From contig CAZMXS010000015.1 in the NCBI GenBank assembly GCA_964570325.1, forward strand, positions 1-64,000: a stretch of 64,000 nt of DNA, in the 5' to 3' direction. The first letter of the stretch is position 1. Each line of letters starts with the position of its first letter. The notes below the pieces were generated by a model. That model was not told the DNA's origin, searched no databases, and worked only from the letters and a program-made list of their open reading frames with translations. The position numbers and the translations under genes are program-made. Below are positions 8,706 through 17,905 of this stretch, piece after piece. This DNA comes from CAZMXS01 sp964570325 (GTDB lineage: Bacteria; Verrucomicrobiota; Kiritimatiellia; CAIQIC01; CAZMXS01).

Positions 8706-9125
8706 TCAGTGGATGGCGCTCCGGATTTTTTCCGCCAATCCCTTCATCTCGTCGAGATGGTCATACTTCTTGGCCGCCCAATTCCAATGATGGCCGTCCG
8801 TTTTGAACCGGGGCACAACATGAAAATGGATATGCGGCACTACCTGGCCCGCCGCCGCGCCATTGGCCTGCAACACGTTAATCCCGTCCGCCCGCAGCCC
8901 GTCCAGTTGGGCCCGCGCGATTTTTTGGACGACGGCGATGAGCCGGGCCAGCACATCGGGCGGGGTTTGAGTCAGCGGGTCGTAATGCTTTTTAGGGATG
9001 ACCAGGGTGTGCCCTTTAACCACCGGCCCGATGTCCATAAAAGCAATCGTGGCATCATCCTCGTAGACGCGGGTGGAAGGTATCTCGCCGGCGACGATCT
9101 TGCAGAATATGCAGTCAGCGCTCAT
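8706..9125 (-). CDS. HIT family nucleotide hydrolase/transferase
   Basis: A 139-residue histidine-triad protein. The triad HIHFHVVPR lies at 98-106 (His 98, 100, 102), and an N-terminal CxxC (C5, C8) suggests the zinc-binding HinT-like subgroup. FMDIGPVVKGHTLVIPKKH is the standard substrate-side segment. Members hydrolyse purine nucleotide phosphoramidates or related adenylated compounds in the cytoplasm. The gene starts 9 bp after the stop of a small membrane-protein gene and is followed by the Minf_1886 gene after 46 bp. Confidence 0.94.
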   Translation of the reverse strand: MSADCIFCKIVAGEIPSTRVYEDDATIAFMDIGPVVKGHTLVIPKKHYDPLTQTPPDVLARLIAVVQKIARAQLDGLRADGINVLQANGAAAGQVVPHIHFHVVPRFKTDGHHWNWAAKKYDHLDEMKGLAEKIRSAIH

Positions 9126-9134
9126 GGTGCGGCC

Positions 9135-9329
9135 TCACGGTTGGGTTTGTTCGATTCCTTCCGGCTGATACGGCGCGGCGGTTTGCGTGCGCATATGAAT
9201 ATAGCGCGAAACCAGTCCAATCATTACGATGGCCATAATGCCCGCCAGCACCCAACGCTCCGACTCGGTGAGGACAAAGCAGTTGGTCAGCGCGCGCCAA
9301 CCGGATCTCGATATTTGTTTTTCCGGCAT
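9135..9329 (-). CDS. 64-residue single-pass membrane protein
   Basis: A small protein starting at ATG 9329. Its segment LTESERWVLAG leads into a hydrophobic helix (IMAIVMIGLVSRYI) and a short polar, Pro/Gln-rich tail. The arrangement resembles the N-terminal anchor seen before helix-hairpin-helix domains in PVC bacteria, but here the globular domain is missing. It is the likely first gene of the leftward run with the HIT gene 9 bp downstream. No function can be assigned. Confidence 0.6.
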   Translation of the reverse strand: MPEKQISRSGWRALTNCFVLTESERWVLAGIMAIVMIGLVSRYIHMRTQTAAPYQPEGIEQTQP

Positions 9330-9372
9330 GGCGGATAATCTACCGACTTGGCGGCGATCATCCAGTTTTTTT

Positions 9373-11259
9373 CTACGGCTCGACCGCAATCCAATTGATG
9401 GCGGCGTTGGTCGGCGCCGTGCCGGAGCGGACATATTTAAGATGCTTGACGGCGTCATCCACGAAGAAAACCGCCGGCGTGCCCGCCGCGACGGCCCAGC
9501 TCTGCGCCGCGGATAAGCCCACCCGGCTGGCTGTGACCGGCGTGTCCCAACTCGCCCCCAGGGTGTTCGCGGCTCGAATATAACGCACTTCGTCCTCCGC
9601 CGTGCAGGCATAAGCGATGGCCGGGTAGCCGTATACCGTTCCCATCCGGGCATAGCTGCCGCCGCCGTTGGTGACCACCACCACGCGATCCGAGAAGCGC
9701 CAACTGCCGCCGGTGCTGTTGGCGGCGCGGAAAAACTTCAGGCACGCGTCGGAGTAGTCATAGAACGAAACAGCGGGAGAACCACCGGCCATGCGCAGGC
9801 TGATGTACTCGGCGTTGACATTGGTGGCGACGGTGGTCGCGAACGACCACCAGTCGTCGCCATAGGTGTCCGTGGCGCGGATGTATTTGACATAATCAGT
9901 TGTTGCGGTGTCGTCATAGAAAGCAATAGCGGGGTTGCCGTTGACGACTTCGAGCGATGAGAAAAGGCCGCTGTTGACATTGGTGAAAACCGTTTCGCGC
10001 ACCCAGTTGGACCCGTAATCGTCGTCGGCTCGGGCGTAGGCCAGCTTGCCTTTTTGGCAGTAACTTACGGCCGGCCGGTTCTCGACCTGGCAGATGGAGG
10101 GATAGACGGCATGGTCCTCCACATTGGTGTCAATGGCGAGCGGGGCGGCCCAGTTGGTTCCGGCTGCGTCCCAGGCCCGAATAAACATGAGGTCGCCGCC
10201 GCTGAAATCCCTGGCGTAAACATAGGCAATCACCGGCGCGCCGTTGAACTCCATCAGGGCGTTTTCCGTGCCGGAAGTCCGGTTGGTGATCACCGTGACC
10301 GGAGCGTTCCAGGTTAAGCCAAACGCATCGCTGGCGCGCATGAACTTGAGGCTGCCGTCCTCGTCGGATTGGTAGGCGACCGCGGGACAACCGCCGATGG
10401 TGGCGGCCGACAGATACCGCCAGCTCCGGTTGGTGTCGAGCACGCGTGCCCCGGCCGGAAAGTCAATCTGGGCGGTGAAAGTCGTGGCGGACTTGTTCAG
10501 CACATAGGCGGTAATCTGCGTGGCGACCAGCCGGTCCAGTGATTCCACGCCCAGCGTGACCACCGGCGTGGCTTCAAAGGCGGGCGCGAAGCTGACACTG
10601 ACATTAGTCGAAATCTGCTGGAAATTATAGAGATTGGTCCGGCTCATGCCCACCAGGTTGATTGTGCCGGCCTGATAATCGCGCGCCAACTGAGCATGAT
10701 CCACCGCGCCCGTGGCGATATGCGCGGCATGGATCGCGCCCACCTCGATTTTAGAGGAGGTGACCGCGCTGTTGGCAAGTTGGAGCGCGGTAACGGAGCC
10801 GGCGGCGATATTGTTGGAACGGACCGCCCCGTCCGCCAGCATAAAGGAAAGGATGCCGCCGGTCTTCACGCCGTCTGCCAGCAGGGAATAGGCGACGGCG
10901 CCGATGTTTTCGCGAGGGAAAAGCCAGGTTCCATTGATCCGCGCGCTCAAAAAAACCTCCGGGTTGCGCAGCGCGTTCGTCAAATTACCGAGGATTATAT
11001 TGTCGCCGATCCACGTCGCGTATACCCCATCCACGACCGTGACCTTGCCCGAATCAATGCAAAGGGGCGCGCCAGGTCCGACCGCATTGGTCCAAAGGGC
11101 GATTTCCATATCCACCACGGCGTTGACCAGGTTGGTCCCGTTGACCAGCCGCCCCTGGTAGTTGATAAATCCCGGAACTTGCGCGTCAGCCGCAACCATC
11201 AGAAAGCCGAAGGACACCCCGGTAACAACCATTTCCCAAAGGCCAGCCAACCTCCTCAT
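9373..11259 (-). CDS. Secreted propeller-like repeat protein
   Basis: I place the start at ATG 11259 because GGGAGG lies just upstream and the product then begins with a signal peptide ending near AADAQ; an in-frame extension to 11424 has no such support. The 628-residue protein opens with a module common in PVC secreted proteins (GFINYQGRLVNGTNLV), then a stretch of short repeats (NNIAAGSVTALQLANSAVTS) like those of fibre or collar proteins. From about residue 290 come repeats of the form GxPAIAYxxxxxxxVxYIRAxDxxGxxW, which suggest a beta-propeller. No catalytic motif is evident. It probably acts outside the cytoplasm as a binding or structural protein. Confidence 0.75.
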   Translation of the reverse strand: MRRLAGLWEMVVTGVSFGFLMVAADAQVPGFINYQGRLVNGTNLVNAVVDMEIALWTNAVGPGAPLCIDSGKVTVVDGVYATWIGDNIILGNLTNALRNPEVFLSARINGTWLFPRENIGAVAYSLLADGVKTGGILSFMLADGAVRSNNIAAGSVTALQLANSAVTSSKIEVGAIHAAHIATGAVDHAQLARDYQAGTINLVGMSRTNLYNFQQISTNVSVSFAPAFEATPVVTLGVESLDRLVATQITAYVLNKSATTFTAQIDFPAGARVLDTNRSWRYLSAATIGGCPAVAYQSDEDGSLKFMRASDAFGLTWNAPVTVITNRTSGTENALMEFNGAPVIAYVYARDFSGGDLMFIRAWDAAGTNWAAPLAIDTNVEDHAVYPSICQVENRPAVSYCQKGKLAYARADDDYGSNWVRETVFTNVNSGLFSSLEVVNGNPAIAFYDDTATTDYVKYIRATDTYGDDWWSFATTVATNVNAEYISLRMAGGSPAVSFYDYSDACLKFFRAANSTGGSWRFSDRVVVVTNGGGSYARMGTVYGYPAIAYACTAEDEVRYIRAANTLGASWDTPVTASRVGLSAAQSWAVAAGTPAVFFVDDAVKHLKYVRSGTAPTNAAINWIAVEP

Positions 11260-11460
11260 GATAACCTCCCATACATTAAGACGGACGAATTGTATATCCT
11301 GCGCTCGTCGGTGAATACTCTTTTCCGCCCTCATCCGCGTCAATTCGCGGCATCTTTTCTTATCCGTGCTGCGCTTCCGCTGGCGGCCGGCTCCGACTGC
11401 GCACAAGCGCCGGGCGAAATTCAATATGCCCCGGATAGGCGGGGTGAAATTTGTTTACCA

Positions 11461-11676
11461 TTATTGCGACTTGACGCTGGGCGCGATATGGGCGGTGAAC
11501 CACCACGAGACATGCTCGCATTGTTCCATGCCCAAGACCATGAACTGGCCTTTGAGTTGTTGACTGTGGCGCAGTTCCAAGCCGGCGGGATTCTCCAGCA
11601 CGGCCAGCGTTTTTGAACAGACAAAGCCGCGCTGCTCACGCGGCAGGGGTTCGTATAACGGATTGCGTGTTTTCAT
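11461..11676 (-). CDS. Hypothetical 71-residue protein
   Basis: The frame starting at ATG 11676 has a good ribosome binding site (AGGAGA, seven bases upstream). The product begins MKTRNPLYEPLPREQRGF and contains two cysteines and the segment GMEQCEHVSWWFTAHI. There is no signal peptide or membrane segment. I recognise no family. It precedes the secreted propeller gene on the same strand by about 200 bp. Confidence 0.5.
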   Translation of the reverse strand: MKTRNPLYEPLPREQRGFVCSKTLAVLENPAGLELRHSQQLKGQFMVLGMEQCEHVSWWFTAHIAPSVKSQ

Positions 11677-12110
11677 GTTGGTGTTCTCCTGGGTTGCAAA
11701 TGGCTCACAGCGTTTATCTTGACTCCCATGCTGTCTCTGGCCGAATCGCAGAGTCCTCAAGCTGAAGGCAGGTTTGCTTATTGGTCGCCCGCCAGCTTTT
11801 GTCAGCTCACGCGCCGGCCTGAAGCATACAAACGGACAGTTCGCCATTTTATTGTTCGGGTTCCGGCGTGTTGAGCAACCATCTGTAGCCAAGTGAGTTA
11901 TGAACGGTTGTCAACGCCCGCATCCGTGAAAGTTTGCAGAAAGATGATCTGCGTATATGCCGTGCTTCCTTCACTCGCGGAATATCCGTTTCGGGCGCCG
12001 GATTTCAAATTGGCGCGCTCCGATTGGAATGAAGAGCGCGGCTAATTCGGATGATGGGTTGCTAATGATGTGGACGTAATCTTGACACCGGATTCAAGGA
12101 GGAAGGCGCG
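11677..12110. other. Intergenic region, no gene seen
   Basis: This 434-bp stretch lies between the leftward hypothetical gene and the rightward beta-helix gene. It is less GC-rich than the flanks and has stops in all frames at short intervals. Its right end carries a strong ribosome binding site, AAGGAGG at 12096-12102. I saw no clear promoter, terminator or RNA gene in it. Confidence 0.5.
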
Positions 12111-14081
12111 TTGCGCAAACCGCTTGCCTTGGAAGGGAAAAGGCGCATGCTGGCGCGAGAACGAACGAGGTATGCGATGCGCGGCAAACCGTTGATTTTC
12201 CTGCTGGGGCTGATCGGTGCGGGGTGGGGTGTACGGCCTGCGCCGGCGGCGGTGTGGTTCGTTGCGACCAACGGCAGCGACACGACGGGAACCGGCGCGA
12301 TCGGCGCCCCGTTTCATACGATCAACTACGCCCTGGGCCGGGCGGTGTCCGGCGATGTGGTTGAACTGCGCGGCGGCGTCTATCGCGAAAGTGGCGAGGT
12401 GCGCTTCCGCAACCCGGGCGTCACGCTGCGGTCTCATCCCGGCGAGTGGGCGTGGATCGCCGCGCCGCTGGATAACGAGGCCGACTTCAGCAGTTGTATC
12501 TTGATTGATCCCGATGCCGACCACACCACCCTCGCGCGCCTGGAGATCAGCGGCGGGTATTATTATGGGGTCATGCTGCAAACGAAATGGGATTGGGGCG
12601 GGCCAAATCGCGCCGGCGCCTGCTTGGTCATGATCGAGGATTGCGTCATTCATGACACCGGCCGCGATTGCGTCAAGATTACGCCGAACTGTGATGATAT
12701 TACGATTCGCCGCTGCGAGATATACCGTTCAGGCGTCGGCCCCGCCAATATCGCGGCGGACAATGCGGAGGGGATTGACTGCGTGAACGGCGATCGCGTC
12801 TGGGTGCGCGACTGCCTGATTCACGACATCTATTCTTCCGGCGTTTACCTGAAGGGCGGGGCGATGGATGGCGGAGTCGAGCGCACGCGCGTGCACCGCT
12901 GCGGGGCCGGCGGGGTGCTGCTCGGATTCGACACCAGCCCGGAGTACTTCGACACGACCACCAACCCGCGGTATTACGAGAACATCCGCGGCACGGTGCG
13001 CAATTGCCTGATTACCGACACCGGCTGGGAGGGCATCGGCCTGTATGCAGCGTCAAACCCGGCGGTATTCAACAACACGCTGATCAATGTGTGCGCCAGT
13101 AATATCCATGCGGCGCTGTACTTCGGTTTGAGCTTTCAGGACTGGGAACCGCATCCTGGACGGCCGCCATCGGTCAAACCGGTGATCCTGAATAACCTGA
13201 TCGCCCAGCCGGCGGGTTTCCGCGACGAGATATTTGAAATTCGTTACAGTGCCGACCTTGGCGGGTTAAGCGCGCTGGAAGGTTGGCCGATGATGGACCA
13301 TAACGGCTATTTCATTGCCGGCGGGGGCGCGCCGCGGTTCACTGACCACCGGCCGGGTTTGGAACTGGAACAGGGCACATTGGCCCAATGGCGCGCGCAT
13401 GCGGGGGCTGACCTGAACAGTCAGACAACTGATCCGCTGTTTGCCGACGCGGCGGCCATGCATGGGCGATTGCAGGCTGGCAGTCCCTATGTGAACCAGG
13501 GCGCCAACGCGGGCTGGATGGCGGGGGCGACGGATCTGGATGGCAATGCTCGCATCTGGCAGAACACGGTCGAAGTCGGCGCCTGCGAATACGGCGTGCC
13601 GGATATGTCCCTCCCCGTCTCCTTGTCTGGACAGACTGTTTGCGTTTATCTTTATGACAACACCGCCGCGCAATGGCTGGAGTTTCCGGACGGCGGCGAG
13701 CAAACCGCGCCGACGCAGATCGTTGTCTCGAACGTCAAGCCGAACCAGTATTACTGGCTTGGTATCTGGTCTTACGCGGGCGCGAACTGGGCGCATGGCC
13801 ATTGGTTCGCGCGAATTGACACCCGTCCGAGCGGCCGATTTGTCGGGCATGTGCTGACGATAGCCGGCGCGTCGAGCGTCGGTCTGCCGGCGGACGGCGT
13901 GGACATTGCCGCCAGCGCGGGGCATACGATCTGGCCGGTGACGCTGGACTTGGTCGCGTGGGAGTGGAACTACAGCCTGCCACAAGTCTGTTCCAGCGGA
14001 ACTTATACCTGCCAGGCTGCGTCTTGGAGTCCGTGGATCTGGCTGGTCTTCTATGACCTGACCACCGGACGGTGGTTCTGA
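12111..14081 (+). CDS. Secreted right-handed beta-helix protein (DUF1565-like)
   Basis: The start is uncertain. TTG 12111 has a textbook AAGGAGG eight bases upstream and gives 656 residues with a long basic n-region before the signal helix. ATG 12177 gives a more compact signal peptide (MRGKPLIFLLGLIGAG) and has only GAGG. The mature protein opens with WFVATNGSD, GAPFHTINYAL and GDVVELRGGVYRE, the DUF1565 signature, and continues as parallel beta-helix rungs (IRRCEIYRSG, VRDCLIHDI, VRNCLITDTGWEGIGL) to about residue 500. The last 150 residues form a separate beta-rich domain. Such proteins are often polysaccharide lyases or glycosidases, but no catalytic residues can be pinned here. Confidence 0.85.
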   Translation: MRKPLALEGKRRMLARERTRYAMRGKPLIFLLGLIGAGWGVRPAPAAVWFVATNGSDTTGTGAIGAPFHTINYALGRAVSGDVVELRGGVYRESGEVRFRNPGVTLRSHPGEWAWIAAPLDNEADFSSCILIDPDADHTTLARLEISGGYYYGVMLQTKWDWGGPNRAGACLVMIEDCVIHDTGRDCVKITPNCDDITIRRCEIYRSGVGPANIAADNAEGIDCVNGDRVWVRDCLIHDIYSSGVYLKGGAMDGGVERTRVHRCGAGGVLLGFDTSPEYFDTTTNPRYYENIRGTVRNCLITDTGWEGIGLYAASNPAVFNNTLINVCASNIHAALYFGLSFQDWEPHPGRPPSVKPVILNNLIAQPAGFRDEIFEIRYSADLGGLSALEGWPMMDHNGYFIAGGGAPRFTDHRPGLELEQGTLAQWRAHAGADLNSQTTDPLFADAAAMHGRLQAGSPYVNQGANAGWMAGATDLDGNARIWQNTVEVGACEYGVPDMSLPVSLSGQTVCVYLYDNTAAQWLEFPDGGEQTAPTQIVVSNVKPNQYYWLGIWSYAGANWAHGHWFARIDTRPSGRFVGHVLTIAGASSVGLPADGVDIAASAGHTIWPVTLDLVAWEWNYSLPQVCSSGTYTCQAASWSPWIWLVFYDLTTGRWF

Positions 14082-14293
14082 AGCGAACGCGGAATGTTCA
14101 ATGCGGCTAAAGGTTTTTTTGAATCCATGCCGACGGAGCGGGCCATTGTGAAACCGTCCCGTGTTGCCAGCTTTTCCGCAAGCTTACACCGGGGCGCGCA
14201 GAATCGCTGGCTCTGCGAGATCTGCCTTGCTGCTTCATCTGCGGCACAATACCATCCACCCCATTACGGCATCATGCCGGAGAAGGGGGATGT

Positions 14294-16120
14294 ATGAGAA
14301 CCGTTCTGCTCGCGTTGGCCGTGGTCCTGTTTCTCCTTCCGTTCTTTGCTGTCCTTGCCCAAGGGCCGCTGGACCCCCCGGGCGCGCCGGCGCCGATGAT
14401 GAAGACGCTCGCTCAGATGGAGCCGCGCACGCCGATCACGAACGTGCCCGTCACGATCAGCGCTCCGGGCAGTTACTACCTGACCGATTCCTTCATCGGG
14501 GTGGTCGGCTGGGACGGCATCACGATTGACGCCGATGCCGTCACGCTGGACCTCAACGGGTTCAAGCTGACGGGTAAGGCCGGCTCCTTGAGCGGCATCC
14601 GGGTCGCCAGCAACCGCTCGGGCATCTCCATCCGGAACGGCAGCGTGGAAGGATGGGGCCAGCACGGGATTGACGCCTCCTCGGCGTTTGCGAGCGAAGT
14701 GCTCGACGTGCGGGCGCGGACGAACGAGCTGTTCGGCATATGGGTCGGCAAGGGCTGCCGGGTTGCGCGCTGCACGGCGCATATCAACAACCTGGCCGGG
14801 ATCGCGGCCAAAGACGGATCCGCCGTGGAAGACTGCGTGGCGCGGTGGAATCCGGTGGGGATCGGCGTTGAGAATGGCTGTCTGATCCGCGGCTGTACCG
14901 CGAATGAGAACACGGCCAACGGCATCACGGCGTGGGGCAAGACGCTGATCAGCGAGTGCCAGGTGTTCAAGAACTGGACCAACGGCATAGCCGCCGGGCA
15001 CGGGAGCATCGTCACGAAGTGCACGGTTTCCGAGAACGGCGGGGACGGCATCCAGGTGGTTAACAACTGCCAGGTGCGGGACAACGACTGCCTGGAAAAC
15101 GGCCGGGGCGCGGGCGACGGCGCCGGCATCCACGCCACGGGTGACGGCAACCGTATCGAGGGCAACCACTGCGCCGGGGCCGACCGCGGTCTGGATCTCG
15201 ACGGCGCCGCCAACTACGTGGCCGACAACACTGTCCGCAACAACACGGACAACTACGACTTCACTGCGGGCAATCAGTTAAACCTTCTGCTGGGCGAGGT
15301 GCCGGAGTCGCTGGACTGGCCCTGCTCGGTGCGGTTCGCCGGGACGTTGGTCTGTAAGTCCAACGGGGTGTACGGCATTTTCATCAACAGCGATGATGTG
15401 ACGATTGATTTGGCGGGGCATGCGCTCATTGGGCCGGGGCCTGACAGTTCGAGCGGGATTCACCAGGCGTCCGGCAAGGGTGGTGCGAGGATCCGGAACG
15501 GGACGATCATGAACTGGCGCGGCGCCTACCACTCTGGACTGTCGCTCAGCCACGCCGTGGTGGAAGCGGTGGACGTGGTATCGAACTACCACGGGCTGAC
15601 CATCGGGGGCGGCATGGTAACGCGCTGCACGGCGCGGAAGAACACTTCGGACGGCATCGTGGCGGCCACTGCACTGCTGACCGAGAACGTCGCATCCGAC
15701 AATGGCAGGTACGGCTTTGTTCTCTCGATCGGCGCATTACTTGAGCGCTGTGTTGCCTCGGGGAATCACGATGGGATTTGGGCGGACTCGGCCCGCGTCT
15801 TGAACTGCCAGACCTATGCCAACACGAGCAACGGCATCGTGGGACACGCCTGGTGCCAGCTCGCGGGCAATTACAGCCTGAACCACTGGGGCGGCGCCGG
15901 GATCCTGCTGGAGTCGGGCGGCGGCTACAACCAGGTGGACGGCAACATCGCCACGGCCAATGATGACGGCTTGGTATGCGAGTCTGCGGGGAACCAGATC
16001 GCCCGCAACGCGGCGATCAACAATACCGGCAACGCCTTTGACATCGTTTCCGGCAACGACGCAGGCCCCGAGGGCAGCGCGGCATCGGCCACCAGCTCTT
16101 GGGCGAATCTCAAGCCATAA
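14294..16120 (+). CDS. Secreted beta-helix protein with internal duplication
   Basis: A 608-residue protein with a signal peptide (about 1-22) and GAAGGGGG-like ribosome binding site just before the ATG. After the mature N-terminus comes PPGAPAPMMKTLAQMEPRTP, a signature of a large family in Lentisphaerota/Verrucomicrobiota. Two homologous modules follow (about 45-330 and 335-600); each opens with a SYYLTDS- or TLVCKSN-type strand, a DDVTIDLAGHAL or DAVTLDLNGFKL motif and then Cys-rich helix rungs (VARCTAHINN, VTRCTARKNT). The end, SATSSWANLKP, is also typical. It is likely a parallel beta-helix with a surface or carbohydrate-related role; no enzyme class can be assigned. Confidence 0.82.
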   Translation: MRTVLLALAVVLFLLPFFAVLAQGPLDPPGAPAPMMKTLAQMEPRTPITNVPVTISAPGSYYLTDSFIGVVGWDGITIDADAVTLDLNGFKLTGKAGSLSGIRVASNRSGISIRNGSVEGWGQHGIDASSAFASEVLDVRARTNELFGIWVGKGCRVARCTAHINNLAGIAAKDGSAVEDCVARWNPVGIGVENGCLIRGCTANENTANGITAWGKTLISECQVFKNWTNGIAAGHGSIVTKCTVSENGGDGIQVVNNCQVRDNDCLENGRGAGDGAGIHATGDGNRIEGNHCAGADRGLDLDGAANYVADNTVRNNTDNYDFTAGNQLNLLLGEVPESLDWPCSVRFAGTLVCKSNGVYGIFINSDDVTIDLAGHALIGPGPDSSSGIHQASGKGGARIRNGTIMNWRGAYHSGLSLSHAVVEAVDVVSNYHGLTIGGGMVTRCTARKNTSDGIVAATALLTENVASDNGRYGFVLSIGALLERCVASGNHDGIWADSARVLNCQTYANTSNGIVGHAWCQLAGNYSLNHWGGAGILLESGGGYNQVDGNIATANDDGLVCESAGNQIARNAAINNTGNAFDIVSGNDAGPEGSAASATSSWANLKP

Positions 16121-16129
16121 CGGGGAGAG

Positions 16130-16179
16130 GTGGGCGAGGGAGGGCTTCGCTTTTGTTGGTTTCTTTCCCTCGCGCCCAC
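16130..16179 (+). terminator. Hairpin downstream of beta-helix gene
   Basis: GTGGGCGAGGGA (16130-16141) can pair with TCCCTCGCGCCCAC (16166-16179), leaving a two-base bulge and a 24-base T-rich loop. It starts ten bases after the stop codon. No U-tract follows, so it may be a weak terminator or an mRNA 3' end. Confidence 0.4.
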
Positions 16180-16311
16180 TCCCTAACACTCCCATACCCC
16201 ATGCTACCCGCATTCCCAGCTTTGCCGTAAGTTCACGCACGTGAGCTTGCGGAATCGCGCGGCCATGTTGCATTATTTGACGCTTCATCTCGGATCGGCT
16301 AACATTTTACT

Positions 16312-17718
16312 GTGAAAATGCTTCATCGGGCCGGTTCCAGCGGGCAGGGGCCCAAGAAGCATGAAAAGCAATTTATTGTCAGTGATTTCGTTCCAGTCGC
16401 TACGGCAACCGGGCTCGCTTTCTTCTACAATCTCGTTATCTATGTCGTAGGAATTTTATTGGCGCGAGCGATGTCGCCGGCCGATTTCGGTGATTTCGGC
16501 GCGGCTGTGGGAGTCGCCAACGTGCTGGCCACATTCGCGACAATCGGACTGGAGAAGTGCGCTCTGAAGGATTTGCCTGCCTATCGGTTCGAGAAACGCT
16601 TCGGCCACGTCCGCGGATTCTGGCGGTTCAGCGTGGTGGCGGTTGCCGTTGCGAGTTCGATTCTCGCGCTTGTCTCCGTGGCGCTCTATCAGTTTTCAGG
16701 TCACGCCGCAGGCGGGGCTGAACGGCATGCCTTTTTCTGGTTTGCCCTCTTTCTGCCGGTCATTGCCATGACGCTCCTCACGATCGAGATCCTGGCCACC
16801 AACAGGGGATACCTGCCCCCCACTCTCGTGCAGCGCGCGGTCTTCCCGCTAGTGGCGCTTGTCCTCGTAGCCGTTTTCCTGACGCTGGGGCCCCGGCCGA
16901 TGAAACCGATTCAAGCGGTGCTTGCCGTGGGTGGCGCATGGGTGGTGAGCCTGGCCGTTGTTGTGCCGCTCACCATGGGCAGCTTCGAGATCCATGTCCG
17001 AAAGAGCAAACCGGCCTACGAACCTGACTTCTGGGTGCGCTATTCCCTGGGGTTCGCCCTCAACAGTCTGCTGACGACGATTACGACCAACTGCGGCGTC
17101 ATCATCCTCGAGATTTTCCACCCAAACGAGAACTGCGTGGGGGTTTACAGCGCGGTGGCCCAGACGGCGAACTTCCTGGTCTTCCTGGCTGCCTCGACGA
17201 ACCGCCTCTATCTCCCCCGGCTCGCCCGTCTCGTGGCTGAGGGCGATCGAGCCGGTGTCCGCGCCCTTATGCGGGAGCGGGCGCGGCTTCTGGGGCCGCT
17301 TATTGTGGTATTCGTTGCGGGCGTGCTTTTCTTCGGCGATTCGATTCTTGGCCTGTTCAATCATGGTGTTCCCCATGGCGACAGCCGGCTGGTCGCCTAT
17401 CCGGCGAGCCATCCCCGGATGTACGTGGAAGGCTATTGGGCCTTGGTGGTGCTTACGATGGGCAAAGCGGTGACGTCTTTATTCTGGCTCACCCCCACCC
17501 ATCTGCAGTTTGTCGGCCGGACCAGCCGGGTCATGGCGGCGCTGGGCGCCGCCGCGATTGCGTGTGCGCTCCTCAGCATCGTGTTCGGTATGTTGCCCAA
17601 TGCGAATGAAGGGGGGCTCCCCGAGCTCGGGACTGCGCTCGGCTTCATGATTCCTGCGCTCGCCGCTTATGGTTATCTGGTTTTAGAGGAGAGAAGCCAT
17701 CCAATCCGTGAACCCTGA
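16312..17718 (+). CDS. Polysaccharide flippase (Wzx/MOP-type membrane protein)
   Basis: A 468-residue integral membrane protein with about 12-14 hydrophobic helices. The N-terminal pattern (LAFFYNLVIYVVGILLARAM then SPADFGDFGAAVGVANVLAT) is characteristic of the oligosaccharide flippase / polysaccharide biosynthesis family, which moves lipid-linked glycans across the inner membrane. GTG 16312 and ATG 16318 are both possible starts; neither has a clear ribosome binding site. There are no glycosyltransferases around it, which is unusual for such genes; the neighbours are secreted beta-helix proteins and a methyltransferase. Confidence 0.85.
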   Translation: MKMLHRAGSSGQGPKKHEKQFIVSDFVPVATATGLAFFYNLVIYVVGILLARAMSPADFGDFGAAVGVANVLATFATIGLEKCALKDLPAYRFEKRFGHVRGFWRFSVVAVAVASSILALVSVALYQFSGHAAGGAERHAFFWFALFLPVIAMTLLTIEILATNRGYLPPTLVQRAVFPLVALVLVAVFLTLGPRPMKPIQAVLAVGGAWVVSLAVVVPLTMGSFEIHVRKSKPAYEPDFWVRYSLGFALNSLLTTITTNCGVIILEIFHPNENCVGVYSAVAQTANFLVFLAASTNRLYLPRLARLVAEGDRAGVRALMRERARLLGPLIVVFVAGVLFFGDSILGLFNHGVPHGDSRLVAYPASHPRMYVEGYWALVVLTMGKAVTSLFWLTPTHLQFVGRTSRVMAALGAAAIACALLSIVFGMLPNANEGGLPELGTALGFMIPALAAYGYLVLEERSHPIREP

Positions 17719-17905
17719 AGTTGTTCTCCGGTTGGCGGATTTGGGAGGGGTGGGGGTAATAGGCGCGGGCCATGAAGCTCTTCCGGCCATTGGCCGCGCA
17801 GCGGTCGGCGGACCCGGCGGAGATGGATCGCGGGCAGATGGCGGGCTTGCGAGGCCAACGGGATGGGGGGCGCGGGTTATTCTCGGTTTCCCTGTGCGCG
17901 GAGGC

